A DNA stretch of 64,000 bases, taken from NCBI GenBank assembly GCA_964626965.1, contig CAZVHB010000001.1, forward strand, positions 70,265-134,264, in the 5' to 3' direction. This document shows positions 7,702 to 15,403 of this stretch, one piece after another; positions within the stretch are counted from its first letter, which is position 1; each line of letters starts with the position of its first letter. The notes below the pieces were generated by a model that worked only from the letters and a program-made list of their open reading frames with translations, was not told where the DNA came from and did not search any database. The DNA comes from CAZEPT01 sp964626965 (lineage in GTDB: Bacteria; Patescibacteriota; Minisyncoccia; Phycocordibacterales; UBA9973). The translations under genes were made by a program, and so were the position numbers.

Positions 7702-9969
7702 ATGGTTTTGAAGAGTATCGAATTAGCCGGATTCAAGTCTTTTGCAAAAAAGACTGTTTTGGTTTTTGATTCTCCTGTTGCGGGTATTGTTGGTCCTAAT
7801 GGTTCTGGTAAATCAAACGTCGTCGAAGCAATTCGTTTTGTACTCGGTGAACAATCTATCAAATCACTCCGTGGGAAAGGGGGGAGTGATCTCATCTTTA
7901 AAGGATCAAAAACACTGGCGCCGCTTTCTCGTGCGTCTGTGACCATTACTTTTGATAATAAACAGAAGCTTTTTAATTTCGGTGATACAAGTGATACAAA
8001 AACAAAACTCTTGAGCTTCGATGAAGTACGTATTAGTCGAGAAGTTTTTACTGACGGAGCAAATACATACAGAATAAATGACACAGAGGTAAGACTCAAA
8101 GATATCATTGAACTCCTCTCCTCAGTCAATATTGGAGCTTCTGGGCATCATATTATCTCTCAAGGTGAAGCAGATAGAATCCTCTCTGCAAATGCGCGTG
8201 ATCGTCGCGTCATGATAGAGGACGCCCTTGGTTTGAAGATATACCAATTTAGAATAAAAGAAACAGAACGACGTCTCGATAAAACAGAGACTAATATAAA
8301 AGAGATTCAGGCGCTCAAACGCGAGCTCGCACCACATCTTGTCTATCTCAAAAAACAAGTTGAGAAAATAGAAAAAGCAGCGGGACTTCGGAATGAATTG
8401 GTTGACCTGTACAGAACCTATACTAAATCTGAGTATGCGTGCATCTTGAATCTCAAACAAGAATTTCGTACCAAGAAGCAAGAACTTCACTCTGCACTGC
8501 TGTCTGTATCTGATATTTTTGCAACATTATCTCTTCACAAAGAAAGTGACTATGCTTCACAATTTCAAGACGAATATAATCAGATTACTCATAAAATAAA
8601 TGAACACAGTCGTCTCAAAAATGAACTTGAGCGATCTCTTGGACGGCTAGAAGGAACAAAGGACGCACTCACACGTGTACCTGAACCAAAAGAGAAAAAA
8701 GAAAAGTTTTTCCCGGGGTCTGTTGTTAAAAAAAGTTTTGAAGAAATTAGTGGACGTTTAGGACGTATTATCGAATCGACTGATATTGCATTTATCCATA
8801 CCACTGCTCATGATGCCCAAGTGCATTTGATGCAAAATATCTCAACGCTTGAGGATACGGAATTTAGCCATCCTGTTACAGATAACAGTGAACATCTCGA
8901 ACAAATCACTCAAGAAATTTCTCTGATTGAAGAAAAAATACAAGTACTTGAATATGAGGCGGGAACACTTACTGATCAGAAACGACAGATAGAACAAAAA
9001 ATGTCAGATGAGCGTAGAGAGCGTTCCAATGTTGATAAAGAATATTATGAAATAGTTGCTAAAAAAGAAGCACTTGAAATACGCCTCCAGAATCTTTCGC
9101 AAGAAGAAAAAAATATTTTTTTCCGAGAAGAAAATTTTGAGAATGAAATCAAAGAAGGTATTGCACTTTTGGGTATGGATATGCCAACTGACTGGAAATC
9201 AATCGACGGCACAGTATCTCTTGATGCGTCGGCACAGACTGATCTGCATCGCAAAATCGAACGTGTAAAGATAAAACTTGAAGAATCAGGTGGACTCGGT
9301 GGAAGTGATACTCTTAAAGAATATGACACTACAAAAGAGCGTGATGAATTTCTTGCGCGAGAGCTCTCTGACCTCCACAACTCTATTAATGAATTACGAG
9401 GACTGATTGCTGATCTTAAAGTCCGACTCGATACTGATTTCAAAACTGGCATAGAAAAAATTAATGATTCATTCGCAAACTTCTTCTCACTGATGTTTGG
9501 TGGAGGAACAGCATCGCTCTCTCTTTCTGTGGAACATAAACGAAAGAAAAAAGAAGGGGACGATATGGAAGATATCGCGATACCAACGGGGGATGAAACT
9601 GAAATGGAATTTGAACGGGGGATAGATATCCATGTGTCTCTTCCACAGAAGAAAGTCAAAGAACTCGGTATGCTCTCCGGTGGAGAGCGATCACTTACGT
9701 CTATCGCACTTCTCTTTGCGATGTCTCAGGTAAATCCACCACCATTTTTAGTGCTTGATGAAACAGACGCAGCACTTGATGAAGCAAACTCACGTCGCTA
9801 TGGAGATATGATAGAAAACCTTTCCCGAGTATCTCAGCTCGTCGTGGTGACACATAACAGAGAGACTATGTCTCGAGCAGGGATATTGTACGGAGTAACT
9901 GTCGGTGCTGATGGAGGCTCAAAACTTCTCTCTATTAAATTTGAAGAAGCAGAAGAATACGCGAAATAA
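7702..9969 (+). CDS. smc: chromosome segregation SMC-like ATPase, short form
   Basis: 755 residues from the ATG at 7702, against about 1150-1200 in typical SMC. The upstream open frame overlaps rnc and is not coding. The N-terminal head has KSIELAGFKSFAKKT and Walker A GPNGSGKSN (about 30-38). The C-terminal head has the signature LSGGERSLTSIALLFA and Walker B FLVLDETDAALDE, ending with a THN switch. Two coiled-coil arms of about 150-180 residues flank a short central segment (about 340-395, EEISGRLGRIIES) where the hinge should be. I infer a real SMC homologue with shortened arms and a reduced hinge. It may work without the usual ScpAB partners, none of which is seen here. Confidence 0.88.
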   Translation: MVLKSIELAGFKSFAKKTVLVFDSPVAGIVGPNGSGKSNVVEAIRFVLGEQSIKSLRGKGGSDLIFKGSKTLAPLSRASVTITFDNKQKLFNFGDTSDTKTKLLSFDEVRISREVFTDGANTYRINDTEVRLKDIIELLSSVNIGASGHHIISQGEADRILSANARDRRVMIEDALGLKIYQFRIKETERRLDKTETNIKEIQALKRELAPHLVYLKKQVEKIEKAAGLRNELVDLYRTYTKSEYACILNLKQEFRTKKQELHSALLSVSDIFATLSLHKESDYASQFQDEYNQITHKINEHSRLKNELERSLGRLEGTKDALTRVPEPKEKKEKFFPGSVVKKSFEEISGRLGRIIESTDIAFIHTTAHDAQVHLMQNISTLEDTEFSHPVTDNSEHLEQITQEISLIEEKIQVLEYEAGTLTDQKRQIEQKMSDERRERSNVDKEYYEIVAKKEALEIRLQNLSQEEKNIFFREENFENEIKEGIALLGMDMPTDWKSIDGTVSLDASAQTDLHRKIERVKIKLEESGGLGGSDTLKEYDTTKERDEFLARELSDLHNSINELRGLIADLKVRLDTDFKTGIEKINDSFANFFSLMFGGGTASLSLSVEHKRKKKEGDDMEDIAIPTGDETEMEFERGIDIHVSLPQKKVKELGMLSGGERSLTSIALLFAMSQVNPPPFLVLDETDAALDEANSRRYGDMIENLSRVSQLVVVTHNRETMSRAGILYGVTVGADGGSKLLSIKFEEAEEYAK

Positions 9970-9994
9970 AATATCTTTAATCTGTAGTAAATAC

Positions 9995-10025
9995 AAAACG
10001 GGACCCTCAGAGGGTCCCGTTTTTG
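9995..10025 (+). terminator. terminator after smc
   Basis: Stem AAAACGGGACCCT with AGGGTCCCGTTTT, three-base loop CAG, T-run. Outer flanks ATACAAA belong to a hairpin family seen several times in the window. Confidence 0.85.
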
Positions 10026-10054
10026 TGTGAAGAATACGCAAATCAAGTTGTATG

Positions 10055-10063
10055 TGGTATAGT
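10055..10063 (+). promoter_or_regulatory. extended -10 promoter for the 10086 gene
   Basis: TGG (10055-10057) plus TATAGT (10058-10063). This gives a leader of about 16 bases. Confidence 0.45.
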
Positions 10064-10085
10064 GCAAGAAATAAAACTCATACCC

Positions 10086-10583
10086 ATGGCTAGATATTCA
10101 TTAAAAAACCAACATACTAAACACCCACTTCTGCTTTCCTTCAGAGATATCGCTATTAAAAATGGGTATGCACCCATTATAATTGCACGACATATTGAAG
10201 CATTTTTACCAACTGAAAAAGATGAGATAGAGGCTCCGCTTACTCATATCCCCGTTCCGTATAGAATGATAGAGAAGACTAAAAGTCTGCGTGCGATTCT
10301 CGATGAATTAATTGATTCGCATAAGATTGATCCAGAAAAGTTGATTACAACAGACATGAAAGAAGCACTTATTTTTATGACCGGTTGGATTAATGGACCA
10401 CGCATGAATATGCAAAATTTTAGTGAAATAACAATTTTCACGAAACATAAGGCGGGATCGATTCCGTATACTCGTTGTATACTTCAGATGATTATTGATA
10501 GCACAAAAAAGCAGGTTATTTTACAAAAATTAGCCATAAATAATAGTATTGTGGCAAATAAAGATTCGTTTGTATTTTTCTAG
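10086..10583 (+). CDS. hypothetical protein
   Basis: 165 residues from the ATG at 10086; the frame is open further upstream but only into the smc terminator. I do not recognise the family. It looks like a small soluble mixed alpha/beta protein, with no signal peptide or membrane segment. Notable stretches are FRDIAIKNGYAPIIIARHIE near the N-terminus and TGWINGPRMNMQNFSEITIF in the middle. It has its own promoter and terminator, so it is a single-gene unit. Confidence 0.6.
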   Translation: MARYSLKNQHTKHPLLLSFRDIAIKNGYAPIIIARHIEAFLPTEKDEIEAPLTHIPVPYRMIEKTKSLRAILDELIDSHKIDPEKLITTDMKEALIFMTGWINGPRMNMQNFSEITIFTKHKAGSIPYTRCILQMIIDSTKKQVILQKLAINNSIVANKDSFVFF

Positions 10584-10604
10584 TACGAAATAGGTAATTT
10601 ATTA

Positions 10605-10629
10605 AAAAGCCATAGAGATATGGTTTTTT
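10605..10629 (+). terminator. terminator after the 10086 gene
   Basis: Short stem AAAGCCATA with TATGGTTTT (one G-U pair) and T-run. Confidence 0.6.
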
Positions 10630-10646
10630 CTTATATGTGTGTTTAT

Positions 10647-10675
10647 TTGACAATACTATATAAGTATGCTAATAT
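10647..10675 (+). promoter_or_regulatory. strong consensus promoter for the cupin gene
   Basis: TTGACA (10647-10652), 17-base spacer ending in TGC, TAATAT (10670-10675). Perfect -35, extended -10. The leader is about 55 bases. Confidence 0.8.
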
Positions 10676-10736
10676 GTAACTAAAGGGAAGCCGAAAACTT
10701 GATAGAGTAGGCAACAAAATTGAAAACTTAAGAAAA

Positions 10737-11162
10737 ATGAATCCAAAAAACCAATTACCAAACCTGTCTTTAGTTAAAGGACTTCAGCTCGCTAACGTGG
10801 ATGAACGAAGGAGCATTAAAGATGTTAATTTACCCCACAGTAATTATAATGTGATTACTGTTACAGGTAGTACTGGGCCACTGGGTAACCATTACCACAA
10901 AAACAAAACCGAAGATTTTCTGGTTTGGTCTGGTGGGGGTACTCTCACCACTACCCGTGTGGATAAATATGGGCACCCTGTGTCTGAGTCGGAAATCCGT
11001 ACGGTGGAAGCAGGTGAATGTATCTACATGCCACCATTCCATTACCACGTTTTTGAATTGGAGGTTGGGACAGTTTTGATAACTCATTCCAGCGCCCCGT
11101 TTAACAATGGTGCTACTACAAATGAGGACAAAGACTTTTGGCCACTCGTACCAGTGGTTTAA
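10737..11162 (+). CDS. single-domain cupin protein
   Basis: 141 residues forming one cupin beta-barrel. The first metal motif is HYHKNKTEDF (H-x-H-x4-E); the second is GECIYMPPFHYHVFEL with the late histidine. Cupins bind a divalent metal and include isomerases, dioxygenases and sugar epimerases; substrate cannot be assigned. The arrangement with SEIRTVEAGECIYMP resembles small stand-alone sugar- or ligand-binding cupins. It has its own promoter, the best matching one on the plus strand, and its own terminator, so it is probably well expressed. Confidence 0.75.
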   Translation: MNPKNQLPNLSLVKGLQLANVDERRSIKDVNLPHSNYNVITVTGSTGPLGNHYHKNKTEDFLVWSGGGTLTTTRVDKYGHPVSESEIRTVEAGECIYMPPFHYHVFELEVGTVLITHSSAPFNNGATTNEDKDFWPLVPVV

Positions 11163-11185
11163 AATTAAATCGCCTCTAAGGCAAG

Positions 11186-11214
11186 AAACCATGCATGAGA
11201 ATGCGTGGTTTTTT
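11186..11214 (+). terminator. terminator after the cupin gene
   Basis: AAACCATGCAT with ATGCGTGGTTT (one G-U), loop GAGA, T-run. Confidence 0.75.
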
Positions 11215-11232
11215 ATTATCCTCATCTATTAC

Positions 11233-11261
11233 TTGAAATTTAAAACAAAATATGGTACATA
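11233..11261 (+). promoter_or_regulatory. promoter for rpmJ
   Basis: TTGAAA (11233-11238), 17-base spacer ending in TGG, TACATA (11256-11261), then six bases to the ATG. Clear leaderless geometry. Confidence 0.65.
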
Positions 11262-11267
11262 TAGTAT

Positions 11268-11390
11268 ATGAAGATAAAGACATCATTAAAGCGAGTAGAC
11301 CTCCAAAAAGGGGAATTCATGGTCAAAAGACGCGGAAAGCTTTTTCGTGTGAATAAGAAGAACCCAAAAAGAAACGCTCGACAAGGCTAA
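11268..11390 (+). CDS. rpmJ: 50S ribosomal protein L36, zinc-free form
   Basis: 40 residues, reading MKIKTSLKRVDLQKGEF followed by MVKRRGKLFRVNKKNPK and ending NARQG. The N-terminal MKxKxSLK, central KRRGKLFRVNKKNP and the final RQG are the L36 pattern. The Cys and His zinc ligands of the classical form are missing, as in the C-minus paralogue. The gene is easy to miss because of its size. Its own promoter ends six bases upstream and an 18-bp terminator follows. Confidence 0.9.
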   Translation: MKIKTSLKRVDLQKGEFMVKRRGKLFRVNKKNPKRNARQG

Positions 11391-11407
11391 ATCTATTTAT
11401 ATATAAA

Positions 11408-11446
11408 AACAGAAAAAGCACGACTGTAAGTCGTGCTTTTTCTGTT
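11408..11446. terminator. bidirectional terminator between rpmJ and the minus-strand envelope gene
   Basis: Perfect 18-bp stem (11408-11425 with 11429-11446), loop GTA, with T-runs on both strands. It ends 3 bases before the converging stop codon at 11449. Confidence 0.9.
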
Positions 11447-11448
11447 GC

Positions 11449-13827
11449 TTACTCTTCCAACACTCGTTCCTTAAATGGTTTACCGGGTACAAAGTATGCA
11501 TCTTGTTCGGTAATGTACGTGTCGTATCGTTTGATATATTTTTCATCTGTATCGAGTGTTACTTCAAGTGTAAGACCTCGAGAAACTTCTTTTGAAAATG
11601 CTTGATCAAAGATAAAGTTACCGAGACTGTATGCAATGAGACCTCCTTTATATACCTCAAGAGGTTGCACAACGTGCGGGTGATGCCCAGCAACAATTTT
11701 TGCACCGTTATCTATTGCGCGATGCGCGAATTCTTTTTGGCGTTCGGTTACTGTACTGTATTCATTTCCTCCGTGTATTGAAACCACAAGCACATCAACT
11801 TTCCCCGAAGCATTTTTTACCAGTTCATCAAACGTGTCTGTGTTGAGTATATTGATTCCATGTCCACCTTCTGTGTCCATATTTGAAAGCCATGAAGGCC
11901 CAACATCTGAGAATCCTAGGAAACCAATTTTGAGCCCTTTGCGTTCTATGATTGTTGGTTCTTGAGCTTTTTCTTTTTGGATACCTGCTCCAGTGTATGA
12001 GATACCCGCTGTGTCGAGCTGTGTGAGTGTATCTGTGAATGCGTCTTTGTCCCAATCACCAACATGATTATTCGCAAATGAAACGATATCAAGACCGACA
12101 TCAGCGAGCTCAGGGAGCACTTTTGGATCCATTCTGAATGAATACAGATTCCTCAAATTTTTTCCTTGATTACTTGCTGGTCCTTCGAGATTTGCAAAGA
12201 AGATATCAGCATCTTTGTATGAAGTAAGGTTGGTGAACAGTCGTGTATAGTCACCACCAAAATTTTTGTTTACTGAATACTTTACCCCGCGATCAAGCAT
12301 GATATCTCCAGCAAGCCTGATAACAAGCTCTTTTGATCTGTCTTTTGGCCCGGTGATGACAAATTTTCCATCACGCCCATAGGTAACCTGTTTTTTTAAG
12401 TATGAAAGAATATTTTGTGTATCTCGGTATCTGTCATTTGAACGAAGGATAATAATCGCTATTTTTCTTTTGGTGATTTCAGAGAGTTGAAGTTCCCAGA
12501 CACCGACGTTTGATTGTTTTGCTTCATAAGTAAATCCCGGCTTTGAACCAATATGAGTCGGGTCGTTCAAGAACTGACTGATATTTTTTGCGGTGTGACC
12601 CTGAGCACTGTAGATGCGTCTCTTGGTGATATCCCAAATAGTTGGCTTTTCGTTGGTGATATATTGTGCAAGCCTGAAGAGATCATGAGCAGATGCTTTG
12701 TTATTTGGAGAGAGTCCGCTTGCGTCTTCGTAGTTGGTATTATCCATGCCAAGTTCTTTTGCTTTTTCATTCATCTTAGCTAAAAATGCATCACGTCCGT
12801 AATGTTCGGCGATAATTTCAGCAGCATCATTTGAAGAAGGGAGGAGCATTGGATTTAAAAGATTTGAAAGTTCTATTTTTTCACCTGGAATATATCCAGA
12901 AAAACCATATGCATTGATCGCTGCTTTTGTGACTGTTGCATAGTCAAATTGATTTTGATTCTCAAGAGACACAACTGCTGTCATGAGCTTGGATGTTGAT
13001 GCAATGGCGTATGGATGGTCTTTGTCTTTTTGTAAAATGATTTCTCCTGTGTCGATATCAGCAACGATGTATGCCTCAGCACTTACTTTTGGTTTGATGG
13101 TTCCATCTGATGCGACATAGACTGATTCTGTTGAAATAGGAGCTGGGACGAGTGTGCTATCACTGTAGACCGAGATACGTGTTTCTGGGTCAGCCCAATC
13201 AAAGACTGTTTTTGCATCTTGATTACTGAGTCTTATTCCACCATTTTTAAATGATGAGGCGAGTGTTCTTCCTTTTGCATCATGTGGTTCACCATGGATA
13301 AAGTAGTTACCAAATAGGTTGAGCGTATATGGTATCCACGCACCAGCGTTCACTGAGTAGTAGTCTTCAACAGCATTGGAGACAGGGTAAGAGCCAGAAG
13401 GTATTTCCCACAGACTGCCAGTAGCCCCTTTTTTAAGTATCTTTTTTGTATCAAGAAGTGTTCCATTTTCGTAGCGTTTGAGTGTCATTGTGTAGAGGTT
13501 TACACGGATTACTTTTCCTTTAGATGGTGGAAGGAAGGATTCTTCTGGAATTTTTTCAAAGACAATACGTTCTGGTTCAATGATCTCTTGGGCTTTAGCT
13601 AATTCGTTTTCTAGGCCTACTGTTTGTGCTGGTGCCGGTTTTGGTTTCTTGTACCCGTATTTTTGATTAAATGAAATATATGACTGCAAAAAAGGAAAGA
13701 TAACAAACAGACAGATACAGCAAAATATCCACACGAGTAAATTTTTTCTGTGTTCTTCTGTGAATGCACGAAAGTCATTCCAGTGTGTGTGTATGTTTTG
13801 TAAAAAAATAATTAGTTTTTCTTGCAT
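11449..13827 (-). CDS. three-domain envelope protein: degenerate YkuD + DacA-type penicillin-binding + CapA-like domain
   Basis: 792 residues with one N-terminal membrane anchor (about 30-50), the rest outside. Residues about 104-222 resemble an L,D-transpeptidase (YkuD) domain. The catalytic Ser-x-Gly-Cys motif reads KNGGIRL (195-200), so the cysteine is glycine and this domain is probably inactive. Residues about 245-485 are a D-alanyl-D-alanine carboxypeptidase-like domain (S11): STSK (277-280), SSN (331-333), and KPG (429-431) in place of KTG. Residues about 500-790 are a CapA-type metallophosphatase-like domain with LAGDIMLDRG, NLEGP, FANNHVGDWD and GHHPHVVQP. It probably trims or binds peptidoglycan. 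Overlaps rnr by 9 bases. Confidence 0.85.
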   Translation of the reverse strand: MQEKLIIFLQNIHTHWNDFRAFTEEHRKNLLVWIFCCICLFVIFPFLQSYISFNQKYGYKKPKPAPAQTVGLENELAKAQEIIEPERIVFEKIPEESFLPPSKGKVIRVNLYTMTLKRYENGTLLDTKKILKKGATGSLWEIPSGSYPVSNAVEDYYSVNAGAWIPYTLNLFGNYFIHGEPHDAKGRTLASSFKNGGIRLSNQDAKTVFDWADPETRISVYSDSTLVPAPISTESVYVASDGTIKPKVSAEAYIVADIDTGEIILQKDKDHPYAIASTSKLMTAVVSLENQNQFDYATVTKAAINAYGFSGYIPGEKIELSNLLNPMLLPSSNDAAEIIAEHYGRDAFLAKMNEKAKELGMDNTNYEDASGLSPNNKASAHDLFRLAQYITNEKPTIWDITKRRIYSAQGHTAKNISQFLNDPTHIGSKPGFTYEAKQSNVGVWELQLSEITKRKIAIIILRSNDRYRDTQNILSYLKKQVTYGRDGKFVITGPKDRSKELVIRLAGDIMLDRGVKYSVNKNFGGDYTRLFTNLTSYKDADIFFANLEGPASNQGKNLRNLYSFRMDPKVLPELADVGLDIVSFANNHVGDWDKDAFTDTLTQLDTAGISYTGAGIQKEKAQEPTIIERKGLKIGFLGFSDVGPSWLSNMDTEGGHGINILNTDTFDELVKNASGKVDVLVVSIHGGNEYSTVTERQKEFAHRAIDNGAKIVAGHHPHVVQPLEVYKGGLIAYSLGNFIFDQAFSKEVSRGLTLEVTLDTDEKYIKRYDTYITEQDAYFVPGKPFKERVLEE

Positions 13828-15320
13828 AGACTAAAGTCGATAAAACCTTTGTCGAAATTTACTTTCTCAACTTTGAAAGTAATATGATCTCCCATTTTTA
13901 TTTTACCAACTTTTTCATTTTTCCAGAAGAGTTGTTTGTCATTCCACTTCCAATCTCGGCCGAGTGTCCGCTGGTGAATGAAACCTTCAGAGAGTGATTC
14001 TTTATCAGAAACATAAATACCAATTTCGGTGATTCCTGTTACCACTCCAACACGTTCTTTCCCGATAAAATTACCCATGTATTTTATCTGCATATCTTTG
14101 GTGCTTGCACGTTCTATGTCTTGGGCTTTTCTTTCACACGTTGAAAGATAGATGAGCTTCTTTTCAAATTCATTGACGTCAATCGGTTTTTGTTTGTGCT
14201 CTAGTTTTGCAAGGAGAAGTCTATGTGCAATGAGGTCAGGGTAGCGACGGATAGGGGAAGTAAAGTGCGTGTATTGGTCAAATGCCAACCCATAGTGTCC
14301 AATATTGTTGCTTGAGTACACTGCTTTTGCCATAGAACGCATAATAATCTTTGAAAAGTGTGAACGGAGGTCCTCATCATGAATACTCTGGATGAGGTGG
14401 TTGAGTGTGTGGTTGTCGAGTTTTTTTGGTATCTCGATACCATACTCTGTTCCATGATCATGAAGTGCATTGAGTTTCTCTCTATCTGGATTATCGTGAA
14501 TACGATAGACAAATGGTTCGTCTTTTCCAAATTGTTCTGCGACAGTTCTATTAGCCAAAAGCATAAATTCTTCGACGAGTTTCATTGTGTCGAGACGGAC
14601 TTTTTGCTGAACGCCAATTGGGTTTGCATCTTTATCATAGACGAAACGAATTTCTACATCTTCGAGGAAGAGTGCGCCGTCTTGTTCGCGTTTTTTCATC
14701 AGTGTGTCCGCGATACGTTTGAGTTCTAGAAGTTCTTCAGCGTACAGTCCAGCTTTATCATCGATTACTTTTTGAGCTCCGCTGTAGGTAAATCGTTTGT
14801 TTGAATGAATGACACCTTTTCCGCACCAGGTGTGGATGATGTGATCTTTTTTGTCGAAGATAACTACCACAGAGAAGGTGAGTCGGTCTACTTTTTCTTT
14901 GAGACTACAGACATCATTTGATATTTTTTCTGGGAGCATTGGTACAACCGTGTTTGTTAGGTAGATAGACGTCCCGCGTTTGTATGCTTCTTTGTCGAGC
15001 TTTGTTTTTTCTACAACGTAGTGTCCAACATCTGCAATATGAATACCAATTTCTTTTGTTCCATCTGGGAGGACTTGGAATGAGATCGCATCGTCAAAAT
15101 CTTTTGCATCATCTGGGTCAATCGTGCAGGTTGGTATATGACGAAAATCCCGACGGTTTTTAATTTCTGCGTCTGTAATTGTTTCGGGAATTTTTTTGAG
15201 CTCTTCTTTGATATGAGCAGGGAAGGTGATGAGGTCAGGATTTCTGGCAATCATCCGCATTTCTTTCTTGTATTCTCGACGCTCGAGTATCTCAGCTTCT
15301 GTTTTTGGAGGTTTAATCAC
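13812..15320 (-). CDS. rnr: RNase R/II-family 3'-5' exoribonuclease
   Basis: 502 residues from a GTG at 15320, chosen because an extended -10 box ends six bases upstream; an ATG eight codons earlier would give 510. The RNB catalytic domain has TIDPDDAKDFDDAIS with the metal-binding aspartates and HFTSPIRRYPDLIAHR with the catalytic arginine. A C-terminal S1 domain (about 425-500) follows. The N-terminal cold-shock domains of RNase R (about 750-800 residues) are missing. It degrades RNA processively from the 3' end. The first gene of a two-gene minus-strand unit: the envelope-protein gene overlaps its 3' end. Confidence 0.93.
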   Translation of the reverse strand: MIKPPKTEAEILERREYKKEMRMIARNPDLITFPAHIKEELKKIPETITDAEIKNRRDFRHIPTCTIDPDDAKDFDDAISFQVLPDGTKEIGIHIADVGHYVVEKTKLDKEAYKRGTSIYLTNTVVPMLPEKISNDVCSLKEKVDRLTFSVVVIFDKKDHIIHTWCGKGVIHSNKRFTYSGAQKVIDDKAGLYAEELLELKRIADTLMKKREQDGALFLEDVEIRFVYDKDANPIGVQQKVRLDTMKLVEEFMLLANRTVAEQFGKDEPFVYRIHDNPDREKLNALHDHGTEYGIEIPKKLDNHTLNHLIQSIHDEDLRSHFSKIIMRSMAKAVYSSNNIGHYGLAFDQYTHFTSPIRRYPDLIAHRLLLAKLEHKQKPIDVNEFEKKLIYLSTCERKAQDIERASTKDMQIKYMGNFIGKERVGVVTGITEIGIYVSDKESLSEGFIHQRTLGRDWKWNDKQLFWKNEKVGKIKMGDHITFKVEKVNFDKGFIDFSLCKKN

Positions 15321-15326
15321 GAGTGC

Positions 15327-15335
15327 ATTATAGCA
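15327..15335 (-). promoter_or_regulatory. extended -10 promoter for rnr
   Basis: On the minus strand TGC directly followed by TATAAT, then six bases to the GTG at 15320. Confidence 0.6.
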
Positions 15336-15349
15336 CATATACATCAGGG

Positions 15350-15382
15350 TATAATAAAACCCCCGTTTGTTTAGAACGGGGG
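15350..15382 (-). terminator. terminator after the MutS-like gene
   Basis: CCCCCGTT with AACGGGGG (15360-15367 with 15375-15382); the T-run is on the minus strand. Confidence 0.8.
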
Positions 15383-15403
15383 CATTTTGAATTGTGAATA
15401 ATT

